From contig JAKSZP010013332.1 in the NCBI GenBank assembly GCA_022478985.1, forward strand, positions 62,001 through 126,000: a stretch of 64,000 nucleotides of DNA, given 5' to 3'. A model generated the notes under the pieces. It was not told where the DNA came from and did no database searches. It saw nothing but the letters and a program-made list of their open reading frames with translations. Each line of letters begins with the position of its first letter. Within the stretch, counting starts at the first letter, position 1. This DNA is from Massospora cicadina. Taxonomy: Eukaryota; Entomophthoromycota; Entomophthoromycetes; Entomophthorales; Entomophthoraceae. A program made the position numbers and the translations under genes. This document shows, piece after piece, positions 1 to 11,082 of the stretch.

Positions 1-446
1 CAATTTGGGCATTTGCGCCTGATGCAACGCCACTGACCAAACAAATGGCCCAGCAACCAGCAGGGGCGGGTTGGGCATCACAAACCCATTCCCAACCAAA
101 AGGGGCCCACCCCTATGTGGGGTGGCCTTGGGGGATTCCCACCGCTTGCTGGGCCTAATGCTGTTGCACCAACCATTGGAAACATAGCTGAGCCTCAGTT
201 CAGACGTTTGAGGTCAAACCAACAGCGACTTGGCCCACCATCCAATTTTATAATGTTGGTTCCCAGGGAACTAATCTGCCCATTCCCAAATAATTCGCCA
301 GTTAGTCAAAATTGAGGGTCCCAATCCTGGCTTGTCACTATCCCAATCGACCACTATTTAATCAGTTGCATTGCACTGAGAAAATTGTTGGTCAATTTTC
401 TTCCTTTTCCTTTCAATAAAATTTTGCCAAAAAACCAATCAATTTT
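1..446 (-). repeat. Inverted repeat H, left arm
   Basis: The reverse complement of this stretch matches 10400-10862 over about 450 bases with modest divergence. Shared landmarks include a run around the CCCCAAGGCCACCCCACATA motif (near 110-140 here, near 10730-10750 there) and a CAACAATTTTCTCAGTGCAA motif near 370-395. No coding capacity is conserved between the two arms. The right arm has TG...CA-like ends, so this could be a solo LTR of another family, but no target duplication was found. The left end may run beyond the window. Confidence 0.7.
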
Positions 447-447
447 T

Positions 448-921
448 TTATTGTTTGATCCTTCTGGCTGCATCCCAAATGGCGTTTCCCTGGTGGCCTG
501 TTGGTCCGTATACCAGATGGGCTTTACCAGTACTTATGGTCACTATGACCCCTCTGTTGTTTATTGGATTCAGCGAGTCAGATATTTCTGGCACTATAAC
601 TCTGCCATCATGAACTTCCAACAACAGTACATGGGGGTCTTGTGGCCTTACATCCACCAACTACAAGAGAGAATCCATCTCCTTATCTCTAGTCAAAATA
701 ACCCCATATGCTGATGAACTTATTGAAATTATTTCTGTGATTCTGCCCCATGCAGCAAAAACCCCTGGGTCTGGGATGGGCTCATTGTGGTTCATCGTTG
801 GGATCCTACACACTGTTGTTCTACACCAACAAATTGTCATTTCGTAATGCCTAGCTTCATACAACGTCATTTGGTCAGAAATTCCTCTAGCATTCTGGCT
901 TGCTTTTGGGTGCTCACGCAC
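448..921 (-). other. Unrecognised open frames between repeat H and an RT fragment
   Basis: On the minus strand this stretch reads from 921 to 448 with a single stop at about 660, giving about 156 codons. The plus strand is also open from 385 to 714. I recognise neither translation. The minus frame appears to run on from upstream sequence that follows the truncated reverse transcriptase of element D, so it may be part of a retroelement. Overlapping open frames on both strands are expected by chance in GC-richer sequence, so neither is called a gene. Confidence 0.3.
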
Positions 922-974
922 CCCAACTAGCAGGCCAGTCTAAACTTCTTCTGCCGTTTCCATGACAGTATAGC

Positions 975-1199
975 CCCTGCGTGGTAATAATTGCACATTT
1001 TTTCTAGTTTTCTTTTGGCAAGTCTATCTGCCAATATTCCGAGATCATATCCATTGCAGAGAAATACTTCGCTTTTCCCAATTGATCTAGTGCATCATCA
1101 ATCCTTAGTAGGGGATATGAATCATTCTTCGTAATTTTATTCAGCTTCTGGTAGTCAATCACCACCCAATTGGAGCCATCCTTCTTCTCCACTTTTTAG
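975..1199 (-). pseudogene. Gypsy reverse transcriptase fragment (element D)
   Basis: Minus-strand translation gives the N-terminal part of a Ty3/gypsy reverse transcriptase: EKKDGSNWVVIDYQKLNK (usual form KKDG.R.CVDYR.LN), then PLLRIDDALDQLG, then a KYFSAMD segment containing the first catalytic Asp and ending in YWQIDLP. A stop follows, then KKCAII. The homology stops near 975, before the YLDD motif, so the domain is truncated. It is a relic of an element in the same orientation as the primer-binding site at 2356-2368. Confidence 0.85.
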
Positions 1200-2355
1200 G
1201 TCTGAAACTCATAGACCATAAAATTCAATATTTTATATTATTTGTATTTTTCTATTGCAATGGGATTTGAAACCTACAAAAAGGTTCAGAGGCCCTTCTT
1301 TTCCCCTTCATCCAAACTGGGTCCTAAGTACTTAAACCTACAAGTTAGCATGGTTCAAAATCTTATCCTCTTAAGATTTAACCATCCATTTGGTTCAGTG
1401 GTCCTCTTCTAGGACTTGACCAAAAAATCAGGACATATCATTTAATGGTTCAGAGGTCCGCTGGGAACATTACAACTATTTTTCATTAGACTTAATACTT
1501 CCAATTAGTATTATCCTTTCTCACTATATGACCAGCAGTGCTGTCTCTTCACGTATAGGCTACTCTTTCCAACTCTGGCAATACTCTTGAATATTAGGCC
1601 TTTAATCCCAACTGATTATTCGTCCAACAGTTCCTAACTTCTTCTCTTATATTAGCAACTGATGCTTTGGATCCTCATATCTCATTAGCCAACAGTTTCG
1701 TCCAATTGTTAAGTTCATTTTTCTCCTGAAAACTAAATTTGGCATTTATTGCCATCCTTAATTACACAGGTCGTTCTGGCCTCGTTAGCTTCATCCATTT
1801 CTTCTGAATTGATGAAATCATTTTCATTAACTTCTGATCATTGGTTGAGTGTTATTGAGTCAAAATGATTTTCTTCAATGTCTTGGAACAATCATTTCCT
1901 TTTTTAAATTTATATCTCCATTGGTATAGCAATCCAATTCTCCTAACTGATTGCTTCCTATTTCATCCAATGCCTCATTTAACCACTCAAACCCAGGACT
2001 AATTAAAGTGGACCCAATTTCTTTCTGAGTTGGCCCTGCTGATTCTTGGGACTATTTACAGCAGACCCAATTTCAACCTGAATTGTCCCTGCTGATACTC
2101 TTCATCTCAAGTAGATGTCAGGTTGAACTGGTTTCCTTGCAGCACTAGATAGTTCCATATCTAGGCTGCAAGTCATTTTCCCTGAACTTGAGTATCTTCT
2201 GTTTTCTTCACTTGGAGCTCCACTTCTGATTTGGGGGAATGTCAATGAACGTGATTTTCTTCACGTTTTATCTTCGTTACTTCCCTCAGTAACTTATTTC
2301 CAAAAGTGGAAACATCTCCATATGATATCCTTAATTATTCAACTCAACTACCCCT
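1200..2355 (-). other. Decayed interior of Gypsy element D
   Basis: This is AT-rich sequence with stops in all frames, lying between the RT fragment and a primer-binding site. Only about 1.1 kb separates the two. That is too short for gag plus protease, so element D has lost internal sequence or is a chimera of two relics. Short similarities to the sequence left of the element E integrase (16.4-16.6 kb) are visible, but I can name no domain. Confidence 0.4.
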
Positions 2356-2368
2356 GTAGTGAGCACCA
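2356..2368 (-). other. Primer-binding site of element D
   Basis: GTAGTGAGCACCA on the plus strand is the reverse complement of TGGTGCTCACTAC, found next to the LTRs of six other elements here. It sits 3 bases from the TG that starts the neighbouring LTR in plus coordinates. The identity extends upstream to CCCCTGTAGTGAGCACCA (2351-2368), as in elements A and B. A TGG-initial site next to an LTR is where a tRNA 3' end primes minus-strand DNA synthesis. Confidence 0.8.
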
Positions 2369-2371
2369 ACT

Positions 2372-3700
2372 TGTAAAAATTTACTTGTTGGGTTATTATT
2401 TGCAAACAACCTTAGTAATCTTTTTACTGCACATTTTTGTTTTCTTGTGCACTTCATCCACATAGTATAGTATATTGGATTATCGGTTAATAATAGTATG
2501 ACAACTATTATCCATAGTTGATTATGAATTCTTATATCTCATCCCAACGCTTGGCCAGTATTCCTGATTAAATACTTGAGATGTCATGATCTAGGGATTT
2601 GTTCCCTTGTTCTGTCCAACCCAATCTTCACTGATATTCCCTGGTGACAGTCTCTTTGATCCAACACAAAGTCAGCAGCAATCTCCAATTGTTTCTCCTT
2701 CTTCTCTAGATCCCCGCTCATATCTTTACTCTTTTCACTGAGTCTTCCAACTATTGCACACAGCAATAATATCCTTGATAAGAATTGCACAATTGAAAGC
2801 TGATTATAGTTTACTACTTAAACTATATACTGGATAAAAACTTTTTTACTAAATGCTGTTCTCATAAATACTGGTTTACTATCTGTTTTTTATTATAAGT
2901 GAATCCTAGGGAATTTTTAGTATGGATTTTGTCGTCTAACCCTCAGCTGACACCTCTTTAATAAAACGGCAGCCGTTGCCATTGAATCATCCATACTCAT
3001 CTCAGCAGCAATAGTCTTCCTCATCCTGGCTAGGTTACTGTCATTGGACATCCTTGAAACCTAAATGAGAAGAGTTGGAAAACGTGTCCCTAACGTTTTC
3101 CTCTTAATCCAAGCGAACCTACCATATATGGCTAGCAACCTGCTTAAGTAATGGGACTTATTACCCATTAAAGTAGGTCATGCACCAACTGATTGATTTT
3201 CTTGTTGCAGGTGGCATCACTCGCTTATAATTTACTACTTACATTCCCAATCAGTTGGTGATGAAACCCAACTGAACCCAATTGGTACACCTGATAGTTA
3301 ATCTCTATCAGATGCCCCTATATTGTCAGCAACTCCGCCTGATGAGATCTTAAGTATTCATCCAGATTGATCCCCAATGGATATGACTAGGCGAATATCC
3401 CAAAATCCCCCATATTTAGTTACTCCAAATTTAGGCCAACCAATTTCTGATTCACTTTGCCTTAGGAAATTATCCCCTAGAGATTCCTGTTAATATAGCA
3501 GGCTGAGAATATGGGCAAAAATACCAACACTCCCTCAATCCAACATTTAATTCTTCATTAGAATTGACTATGGCAGATCTTTCCTGTAACATAATAGAGC
3601 AATAATGACCTCACAACCACTGCATTTGCTCCATCTGGACTAGTTGACTTTCACCCTTTTAAGTGCTATCTGAAGTTTCCCTCAGATAAGAACGCTGCCA
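2372..3700 (-). repeat. LTR of element D (5' LTR, right end uncertain)
   Basis: It begins with TGTAAAAATTT directly beyond the primer-binding site. It can be aligned with 28064-29800 through several islands, for example an ATAGT..GACAACTATT-type motif near 2495, GGCAGCCGTTGCC near 2968 and AACGTGTCCCTAA near 3080. The right end is not defined; similarity fades between 3.4 and 3.8 kb. The open frame at 2584-2790 within it is not conserved in the second copy and is not considered a gene. Confidence 0.5.
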
Positions 3701-4376
3701 CAGTGGCAAAAACAAAATTAATCTATAAAAATACTATAATTCCTATAACTCATACTTGCCTATCTAATGACACCATAAGGCTGGTAAGTTTTGCCAACTT
3801 CACATCTCACCTCCCACCCCCAGGTATTGTATGAGAAAATAATGTTGGGGATCTCAGCCTATGGCTTGGACTAAATATTCCACTTCAAATTCCCTAGTGG
3901 TGCCAAGCGTTTTCCAGCTCCCTGTGCTACCGCTACTGTCATTTCTTACCACCCAGATATATCTAAACAAATCCCATGAGTTTTTACGTTGCATCCGCAC
4001 CCAACCTTTTCTTCTGTGCACACAGCATCAATTGAAAAAAATTTATCTGTTCTAGTATAGATAACTCTAAAAAATATGTGCAGCATGTAGCCACAAATGC
4101 TTCTGAAAATGGCTCTGGTGCCGAATCTAATCCAGAGGAATATATTTGGGGTTACTTAATGTCAGCTATACTGCCTGTTCATTCATTAAGCTAGAGCCTA
4201 AAACCCCTTCCTCCAAATTTCAATTATCCTCAGCCATCATAGGTCCTCTGGTTAATCAGGAAGAGGATTAGACCACCATCTTCTCTTGAGCATCTTCCTA
4301 TTTACATGATAAGACTCAACCTTATGCCAATGCCCCAATTAAATTTTACCAAAATCCCTGGGCCTTTGTTATATTT
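3701..4376. other. No gene; host sequence left of element E
   Basis: No coding signature is seen. The last ~150 bases weakly resemble the middle of the element C LTR (24.27-24.35 kb). The sequence on the other side of element E (from 23396) resumes with a C-type TATA region, so element E may have landed in an old C-family LTR. The 64-codon open frame at 3861-4055 shows no recognisable feature. Confidence 0.35.
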
Positions 4377-4748
4377 TGAGGACTTGACTCTTATGATTGT
4401 ATCTCGCTTTTGCTCCCTTATTTAAATGCACAGGTATTGACAATTTCTTTATTTAAATTACTTAATAAACTGGGGCAATAAATGTATGAAGACTATTATT
4501 TAAGTTGAGTGCTCTTAAAGCCAAGTTGAGTACAAGGTCCACCGTTAAACAGGTGCTTCTTCCTCTTGAAGATAACTTTAGACTGGTAGGGAGCTCTTCC
4601 CTATTCTTTTTTACGCAGAACCAATTGGAAATTGATAACAAGCTAAACAATATAAGTATATTCAATCCTTTCACTCTTATCACAATAGTAAGCTATACAA
4701 CTAATGTATAGACAGGTAAGTTTTTAGCAAAATAAGCTCTTCTTTTAT
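4377..4748 (-). repeat. Element E 3' LTR, first part
   Basis: It aligns with 22486-22860 over its whole length. Shared landmarks include AAGCCAAGTTGAGTA, AGGTCCA.CG.TAAACAGGTGC and AGCTATACAACTAATGTATAG. The alignment breaks at 4748/4749, where the TG of element F begins, and resumes at 15493. Confidence 0.9.
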
Positions 4749-5230
4749 TGTTAATTTAATTCTCGGTGTAAAGGCTTGATTCCGCCAAGTTGGTTTGCAC
4801 AGGGTACTAGCCATGGAGCAACCAAATTGGACGATATGAAAATTGCCAACTTTAATAAAACTTAAAAAAAATATATGGAGCAATCGCCCCTTTTTTACCT
4901 TTGTTATCTTTATATTAATTGCAGAATTATCTGCAACAACATAATCATGGGAAAAGACCTTCTGTTCAATCTTCCATATAACTATTTAAATCTCGGTTCC
5001 CCAAGCTGGATGCATCCTCAGTTTGGTAGTCTTCTATTTGTTTTCCAATTTTCTATAAATTCTCATTTATATCAAACTCTTGTCATAATTCCCCTCAATT
5101 TGCCAAATGGTCAACATGTGATCAATTATTATCCATATACTTTTTCTGCCAATCTCAAGACTTGTCTCAATTCCAACTCTGATCTGCTGGTATGGGTAGT
5201 GTATCATCCAATCATATTAACTTCCTGACA
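4749..5230 (-). repeat. Element F 3' LTR
   Basis: It starts TGTTAATTTAATTCT and ends CTTCCTGACA. It aligns end to end with 15015-15492, sharing for example GTAAAGGCTTGATTC and ATTGCCAACTTTAATAAAA. The 117-codon plus-strand frame at 4875-5228 lies inside this LTR and is not considered a gene. Confidence 0.9.
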
Positions 5231-5243
5231 TTACCCCCCCTTT
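5231..5243 (-). other. Element F polypurine tract
   Basis: TTACCCCCCCTTT on the plus strand reads AAAGGGGGGGTAA on the element's strand, directly before its 3' LTR (TGTCAGG). This is the plus-strand primer position. Element B has the same GGGGGTAA|TGTCAG arrangement at 58190-58206. Confidence 0.8.
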
Positions 5244-6150
5244 GACTGGACAATAGGCTCTTACTGTTTATATGCTTGAAGGAACTTCACATGAGCTCAG
5301 TTGATAATCGACCCCCCACAGGTTTCTTAATAGTGTAGAAATCCATTCCAGTCTTCTCAAAATATCTCAAATGGCTCAGCCTAGATGTTGGAGAGCTTGT
5401 TTTTCCGCCAAATCCATGCTGGTCATGGAATAAGATATGGTCTCCTAAACGAACAGCAGAAGTCTGCTCCATCTCTTCTGATCAGCTTCCTGATTGCAAA
5501 TCTTCTTGGCCAAACTGGTAGAGTAGGCTTCCGTTTGCAGCTTGATCAATGTATCCATAAGAGTCATCAACTATCGCTGAGGGTCCACACCACCAGCATC
5601 CTCTACACATGAGTAAAGCAAGGCGGGCATAGCTGGATGTCAACCATACAGAAGTTGTAAAGGACTCCTACTAGTGGACAAATGATAGTTGATATTATAC
5701 GTGAACACAGCTGTAGGTAGAAGGGTACTCCATTCCAAGGGGCAATCATTTACCAATTTATGGAGTATGTTCACTAGGGTTCCGTTGACCCACTCCACCA
5801 TTCCATTTGATTCCAGATGATGGGGGTGGTCAAAACCCCACGGATCGCCATCAACTCATTCAACTTTGGCAGAATGTGCAAAGTGAAAATGGTTTCTTTG
5901 TCCGTTATAATGAACTGCAGGCAGCCATTTCACTGTATAACACACTCCATAATAAACTTGGCAGTGGTGACTGCGCCCAAGTTGTTAATGACCCTGGCCT
6001 CCACCCATCAAGTCAAATGATCAATGGCAATAAAATATAGCCTTGGATCGATTGGTGCTAATTGGCAGAGGCCCCACTACATCAATGGAATTGGTGTGCC
6101 AGGCAAACCATGGTTTAACTAGCTGGTAGGTGGTCTTTTTGTGGAATGGC
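5244..6150 (-). pseudogene. Element F integrase, core and C-terminal part
   Basis: Minus-strand frames give the integrase core: an NSIDVVGPLP motif with the first catalytic Asp near 6080, an ESNGMVEWVNGTL-like motif with the catalytic Glu near 5800, then FTYNINYHLST. The C-terminal domain follows, with VRLGDHILFHDQHGFGGK at about 5380-5450 (usual VGD.VL...HGFG.K). Several frameshifts and stops interrupt it. The zinc-binding N-terminus lies on the other side of element G, at 8423-8640. Integrase would join element cDNA to chromosomal DNA in the nucleus. Confidence 0.85.
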
Positions 6151-7202
6151 TGTCGGAATTTCAACTATGGGCTCTGGTAGTTGGCAGGATAACTAGTATG
6201 AAGACTGTTCAGCCCTTGCCATTTTGCCTTAAACTTTGGGGCCAGCAGCGTCAGCTAACCCCTTGGCATTTCACCCCACGCCATTTGGGGATCCCATAGC
6301 CTAAATACAACCAACGAAATAATTATATACTTATAAGAAAAGGTAGAATAGGCAAAGAGAGATATTCATTTAAAAGGAAGCGCCAGGTATTTATACTATT
6401 TAAAAAGGTCTACTGCACCCACCGCTGACCTAACAGCTCTTCTGCTGGTTCTTCCAGCCAACCACTCTTCTTCTTTCTCTACATTATTCTCTTCCCTGGC
6501 GTTGACCCTCTCACTCCATCCTTCCCGATGTCTGAATTACTTTTGGCTCATCCACAGCCTTAAGTCACTGGTGAGCCATATAAATATTATCTAAATAAAC
6601 ATTGAATTTATATTTGACCTTCGAGTAAATCTAAATGCACTGGAAACAACTTTGGTCACTCACTTTGACTTAAATTATCTCAGCATCTCGCCAACATCTC
6701 TTCTCAACTTATATTAGTTGACTGATTAGGAATTGCCTTATTCAGGCAATAATGATTATACTAGATGAGGCACCATAAACAACCTCAGCCACCTCAAACT
6801 CATAATTGTTGGATCCACCAACATTAGATTATTAGGCATCAATTTCATGGATGAACAATTAAAGCAAATACATCAGCTTTCCGCCAGAAATCCCACAACG
6901 CACCACAAATGGCAGTTGGAGTCAAAAACTGATTCTGCTGACAGATATCAATTGGATCATCCTTGGCTATTAGTCGCCAATGATCCTTATACTAATTTGG
7001 GGCCACCAATTGGCCCCACTCATACTTAATACCAAACTTGGCAGTATATTAATTTCAGCTCAACCCAAATTGGGGAGCAACTAACCAGCAATCATATCAA
7101 ATCATACAAAATTCAGTCAATAAGCCATTCCACTGGGATTGGCCATTTCATCCCAAATATCAATAAATCATTGGAGGATTCCATCTGGCTAAAATTCTAA
7201 CA
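6151..7202 (-). repeat. Element G 3' LTR
   Basis: It matches 7395-8422 almost throughout, sharing for example GGCCAGCAGCG, CACGCCATTTGGGGATCCC and AAGCGCCAGGTATTTATACT. Differences are scattered substitutions and small indels, so the copies have diverged since insertion. The small frame at 6847-7029 is not kept open in the other LTR. Confidence 0.92.
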
Positions 7203-7394
7203 CTTTTCCCCACTTACCCAGATGATAATCCTCCTAAATTCTGCCTCAGTGTGTGGGGCGGTGCTCAGGGCTTGCCCCTCCCCACCACCAACAATCCGCC
7301 AGAACCAACCACAGTAGCACATCCCTGCCACCTCTTCACCCACCTTTAGCTACTTCAGCACCAACCAGCAGAGTCCCCCTGAAGTGAGCACCAA
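7203..7394 (-). other. Element G internal domain with PPT and PBS
   Basis: The whole interior is 192 bp. Next to the 3' LTR, 7203-7215 (CTTTTCCCCACTT) reads AAGTGGGGAAAAG on the element strand and is the likely polypurine tract. Next to the 5' LTR, 7381-7393 (GAAGTGAGCACCA) is the shared primer-binding site with one change. Between them is a C-rich stretch with no open frame. A packaging signal would be expected here, but none can be recognised by eye. Confidence 0.8.
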
Positions 7395-8422
7395 TGTTGG
7401 AAATTCGACTATGGGCTCTGCTAGTTGGCAGGCTAACCATTATGAAGACTGGTCAGCCCTTACCTTTTCACCTTAGGCGTTGGGGCCAGCAGCGCTGGCT
7501 AACCCCTTGGCATTCCACCCACGCCATTTGGGGATCCCCTAGCCTATACTACAACCAATGAAATAAATATAAACTTATAACAAAAGGTAGAATAGGCAAT
7601 GGGAGATATTTATTGAAAGGGAAGCGCCAGGTATTTATACTATTTACAAAAGGGCTACTGCACCCACCGCTGACCTATCAGCTCTTCCACTGGTTCTTCC
7701 AGCCAACCACTCTTATTCTTCTTCTACTAATTCTTCTTCTACACTATTCTCTTCCCTGGCATCAACCCTCTCGCTCCATCCTTCCCAATGTCCAAATTAG
7801 TTTTGGCTCATCCTTGGCCTTAAGTCGCTGGTGAGCCATATAAAATACTAATCTAAATAACTGTAAAATCTGGATTTGACCTTCAAATTGATAACAATGT
7901 GCCAGAAACAACTTCAGTCGCTCACTTGACTTTTAATATCTCAGCATATTGCCAACATCTATTCTTGTTTTATCTTGATAATAAATGAGGCACCAGAAAC
8001 AACTTTGCCACCATGAACTCATAATTTGTTGGATCCACCAACTTCAAATTATCAGGCAGCGAATTCATGGATGAATGATTGAAGCGAATACATTGGCTTT
8101 CTGCCAGAAATCCTACAACGGACCATGATTTGCAGTTGGCATTGACCACTTATTCTGCTGACTGATATCATTTGGGTCATCTTCAGCTATTAGCCGCCAG
8201 TGATCCTTATACTAATTTGGGGCCACCAATTGGTCCCACTCAACTCTAATACCAAACTTGGCGGAATACTAATTTCAGCTCAACCCAAATTGGGGAGCAA
8301 CTAACCAGCAATCATATTTAATAACACGAAATTCAGTCAATAAGCCATTCTGCCAGGATTCGTCATATCATCCCAAATAACGATTAATCATTGTAGGATT
8401 CCATCTGGTTAAAATTCAGACA
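7395..8422 (-). repeat. Element G 5' LTR
   Basis: This is the partner of 6151-7202. It starts TGTTGGAAATTC, two bases past the primer-binding site, and ends CAGACA followed by the target duplication ATGGC. The frame at 7613-7834 falls within this LTR and is not conserved in its partner. Confidence 0.92.
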
Positions 8423-9330
8423 ATGGCTTTTCCACTTGACACTGATGGAAGCAACTAACTGTTTCCAATACATCATAATGCATGCTCTCCCATTAGTAAT
8501 GGGGTCACAAAAACTCCAGCGTTTTCCACAATTTTTATGTCCTACAGTCCCATGAGCATCCATAATATTCATGGGTCTAGCTGAAGGTTTAGGGAATCTC
8601 AGCATCATGTCTCCAATCTGCTTATATAGTTCCCCCTCACATAGAAAAGTATCCTTCCTGAGCCTGTCTAGTACTTTGGTCACCTGCGGTGGCTCATCCT
8701 GGTATTTGTTCGCCACCATCTTCTCATACATTATGTTGGCTAAATCCACCGTGATAGCAACCGTTGGAAGCCAGGAAAGACAATCCACATAATGATGTTT
8801 TGTTCCCAGATGATGTATAATCTCAAAATTGTACGCCCGGATCTTTAGTGCCCAACGTGCAAGCCATCCTTCCAGCTCACACAGATTCTGCAGCCAGTGA
8901 AAGGAAGTGTGATCCATTACTACTTAGAATCTTACCCCATGTAGATATACCTGAAACTGTTTGTAAGCATAGATCACCACTAAACACTCCCACTCGGTCA
9001 TGGTGTAGTTTTATTTGTGACAGTTCAAGCTTCAACTACAAAGTGTGACAGGATGCTCCATGCTGTCGTTGTCCTTCTGGGATAATACTGCCCCTATAGT
9101 GGAGAGGGATGCGTCCATTTGTACTACAAACTGTTTGTCAAAGTTGGGATATTGCAAAATGGGTGCGCTTGATAACGCGGTTTGCAATACATCAAAAGCG
9201 TTCTGGCATCATTCTGTCCAATCAAAAGAAGCATTTTTCTTTAACAACTCAAAAAGTGGGGCCCCAATGCAGCTGAAATTGTGAATGAACCATCAGTAGT
9301 ACACGACCATCCCCAGAAACACTTAAATAT
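8423..9330 (-). pseudogene. Element F RNase H and start of integrase
   Basis: The minus frame at 8917-8428 reads DHTSFHWLQNL, then LARWALKIRAYNFEIIHH, then GTKHHYVDCLSWLP, the end of a gypsy RNase H (usual G..N..ADALSRLP). An integrase zinc-binding segment with an AHGTVGH motif follows, up to the G insertion. Upstream, 9.0-9.3 kb carries the first half of RNase H in other frames with stops. RNase H degrades the RNA template during reverse transcription. The element's strand continues into 6150 once G is removed. Confidence 0.8.
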
Positions 9331-10390
9331 CCCACTTATTACCTGGGCGAGACATCTTGCTTTTTGCTTCCACCTTATTTGGCTGTGGTTTAAGCCCATT
9401 TGAATTATGAGAAACCCAATATATTCTAATTTGTTCTTTAAAGAGATGGAACTTCTGAGGCTTAATTTTGATATTAGTGGTAGTGAGGCGATGGAACACT
9501 TTGTTACAAGTAGACAAGGTGCTCTATAAAAATCTGCAAGAACACATTGATATCATTGAGGTACACTAAGACTCAGGACAGCTTCAAATCACCTAAAATC
9601 ATATCTATGGCATGCTGGAATGTAGCCAAGGCGTTTTACAACCCTTGTGACATGCAAGCTGGCTGAATTAACCCTCTCAAAGTGTCAATAGCGCATTGTT
9701 TCCATTCTGCTGATGGCAAATCAATCTGACAGTACCCAGAGATCAGATCCATGGTGGAAAAATAATTTGCACCACTCAATTGGTACAATGTGTCATCAAT
9801 CTGTGGAAGAGGGTAAGAATCATTTTTGTTGCACTATTGAGTTTGCAGTAGCCTTTAACCACTCAATTCGTGCCATATTTTTTCTTTACAATGAGCACAG
9901 GTGATGCCCACGTACTGTTTGATAGCTCTAGCATCCCTTGCACAATAAGTTTATCCACCTCGTCTGAGACAACCTCTTCCGCCGCTTTTGATCATCTAAT
10001 AGGTCACAATCAAATGGGAGGGTGATCCCCCTATCTATCTGATATACCACCCCTTGAGCGCACCCCAAATCATGATCATTGTGTGCAAAAATATCTCAAT
10101 ATATTAAAATAACGTCATAGCCTTATCTTGCTGTTCCGCTGATAATCCATTAAGTGCTTCCCATTGTCAGGCGGACAGCAAGTAAAAATTAGACTGGCCT
10201 GCCAGCTCAGATGCCAGGGCATCCAAACAGCAACCAGAATGCTTGAGGCACTGTTGCTGATATGACAAATATGGAACTGGAAAGGAGTTCCACCAATATC
10301 TGCTGGTGAGCCAGAACTTCATATAGGCACAAAATAAAGTACCAGATGCACATGGCTGTTAACCCCAAGGGTTACAAGAACGTCAGCGGA
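9331..10390 (-). pseudogene. Element F reverse transcriptase
   Basis: In minus-strand order it reads NDSYPLPQIDDTLYQL, NYFSTMDLISGYCQIDLP (first catalytic Asp), KQCAIDTLRGL, ALATFQHAIDMILGDLK, then VYLNDINVF, where the usual YLDD has become YLND. That substitution removes one of the two conserved Asp residues. Several stops and frame changes interrupt the reading. The C-terminal thumb region runs into RNase H near 9.33 kb. An H repeat insertion lies immediately upstream on the element strand. Confidence 0.82.
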
Positions 10391-10399
10391 TAAGGTGGC

Positions 10400-10862
10400 T
10401 TAATTTTTAACATGTAAAAACTAATTTTTTAGGAAGAATTACAATGGAAATTTAGGAAAGAACAACTGACCAACAATTTTCTCAGTGCAATGCGACTGAT
10501 TAAATAGTAGTCGATTGGGGGAAAACAAAGCTGGGGTCAAGTCCCTCAAATTTGACCTAACAGGTGAATTATTTGGGAATGGGCGAGTTAGTTCCTTGGG
10601 AACTGTCATCGCAAAATACAGCGGTGGGCCAAGTCGCTGTCAAATTTGACCTTGAACGCCTGAACCAAAGCTTGACTACATTTCTGACGGTTGGCACAAC
10701 AGCATTTAGCCCGACGAGCGGTGGGAATCCCCCAAGGCCACCCCACATAGGGGAAGGCTAAATGGTTGGGAACAGGTTCAGGATGCCCAACCTGTCTGTG
10801 CTCAGTTGCTGGGCCATTCATTCAGTCAATTGTTTGCTTTGGGTGCAACGCCCAATTTGTCA
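10400..10862 (+). repeat. Inverted repeat H, right arm
   Basis: This is the reverse-complement partner of 1-446. It separates the RT region of element F from its dUTPase-like segment, so it appears to be an insertion. It can be read as TGTAAAAAC (10411) to AATTTGTCA (10862), LTR-like ends, but the flanking bases do not form a clear duplication. The frames at 10564-10761 (+) and 10606-10821 (-) lie inside it and neither is conserved in the other arm. Confidence 0.7.
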
Positions 10863-11082
10863 GCAGGAAGCTGCCCATTGGGGGTGATGCCTACCAGATT
10901 TGGGAGGGGAGAGATTTTTTGATCATCATGCTAATTGAATTGCAACAGTTGGGCATTCCAGCTGATAGATCAGTCTTTATACCTTTTTGACCATTTAAAA
11001 TCTGAGCATCAAGTGGATTGCCGCTCAAATTAGTTATGATCATTTTTATTTCGGCAATCTTGGTGCAGATTTCACTGATTCC
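10863..11082. other. Linker, no gene
   Basis: This lies between repeat H and the pol remnant of element F. Minus-strand reading has several stops and no recognisable motif. It may be the end of the element F segment upstream of RT. Confidence 0.4.

Larger units (their letters stand above)
6151..8422 (-). mobile_element. LTR retrotransposon G without coding region (TRIM-like, large LTRs)
   Basis: Two direct repeats of 1052 and 1028 bp enclose only 192 bp. The termini are TGTCGGAATTT / TGTTGGAAATTC and AAATTCTAACA / AAATTCAGACA. The target duplication ATGGC is perfect (6146-6150 and 8423-8427), and the integrase reading of element F resumes across the insertion. The centre carries a polypurine tract and a primer-binding site but no gag or pol, so movement must have depended on another element's proteins. 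The orientation is that of F. The LTRs are far longer than those of typical TRIM elements (100-250 bp). Confidence 0.9.

Noticed and set aside
1..10862. Large DNA transposon with 450 bp terminal inverted repeats
   Set aside because: The interior is fully explained by retroelements D, E, F and G with their own boundaries, so the inverted arms are more simply two separate insertions.
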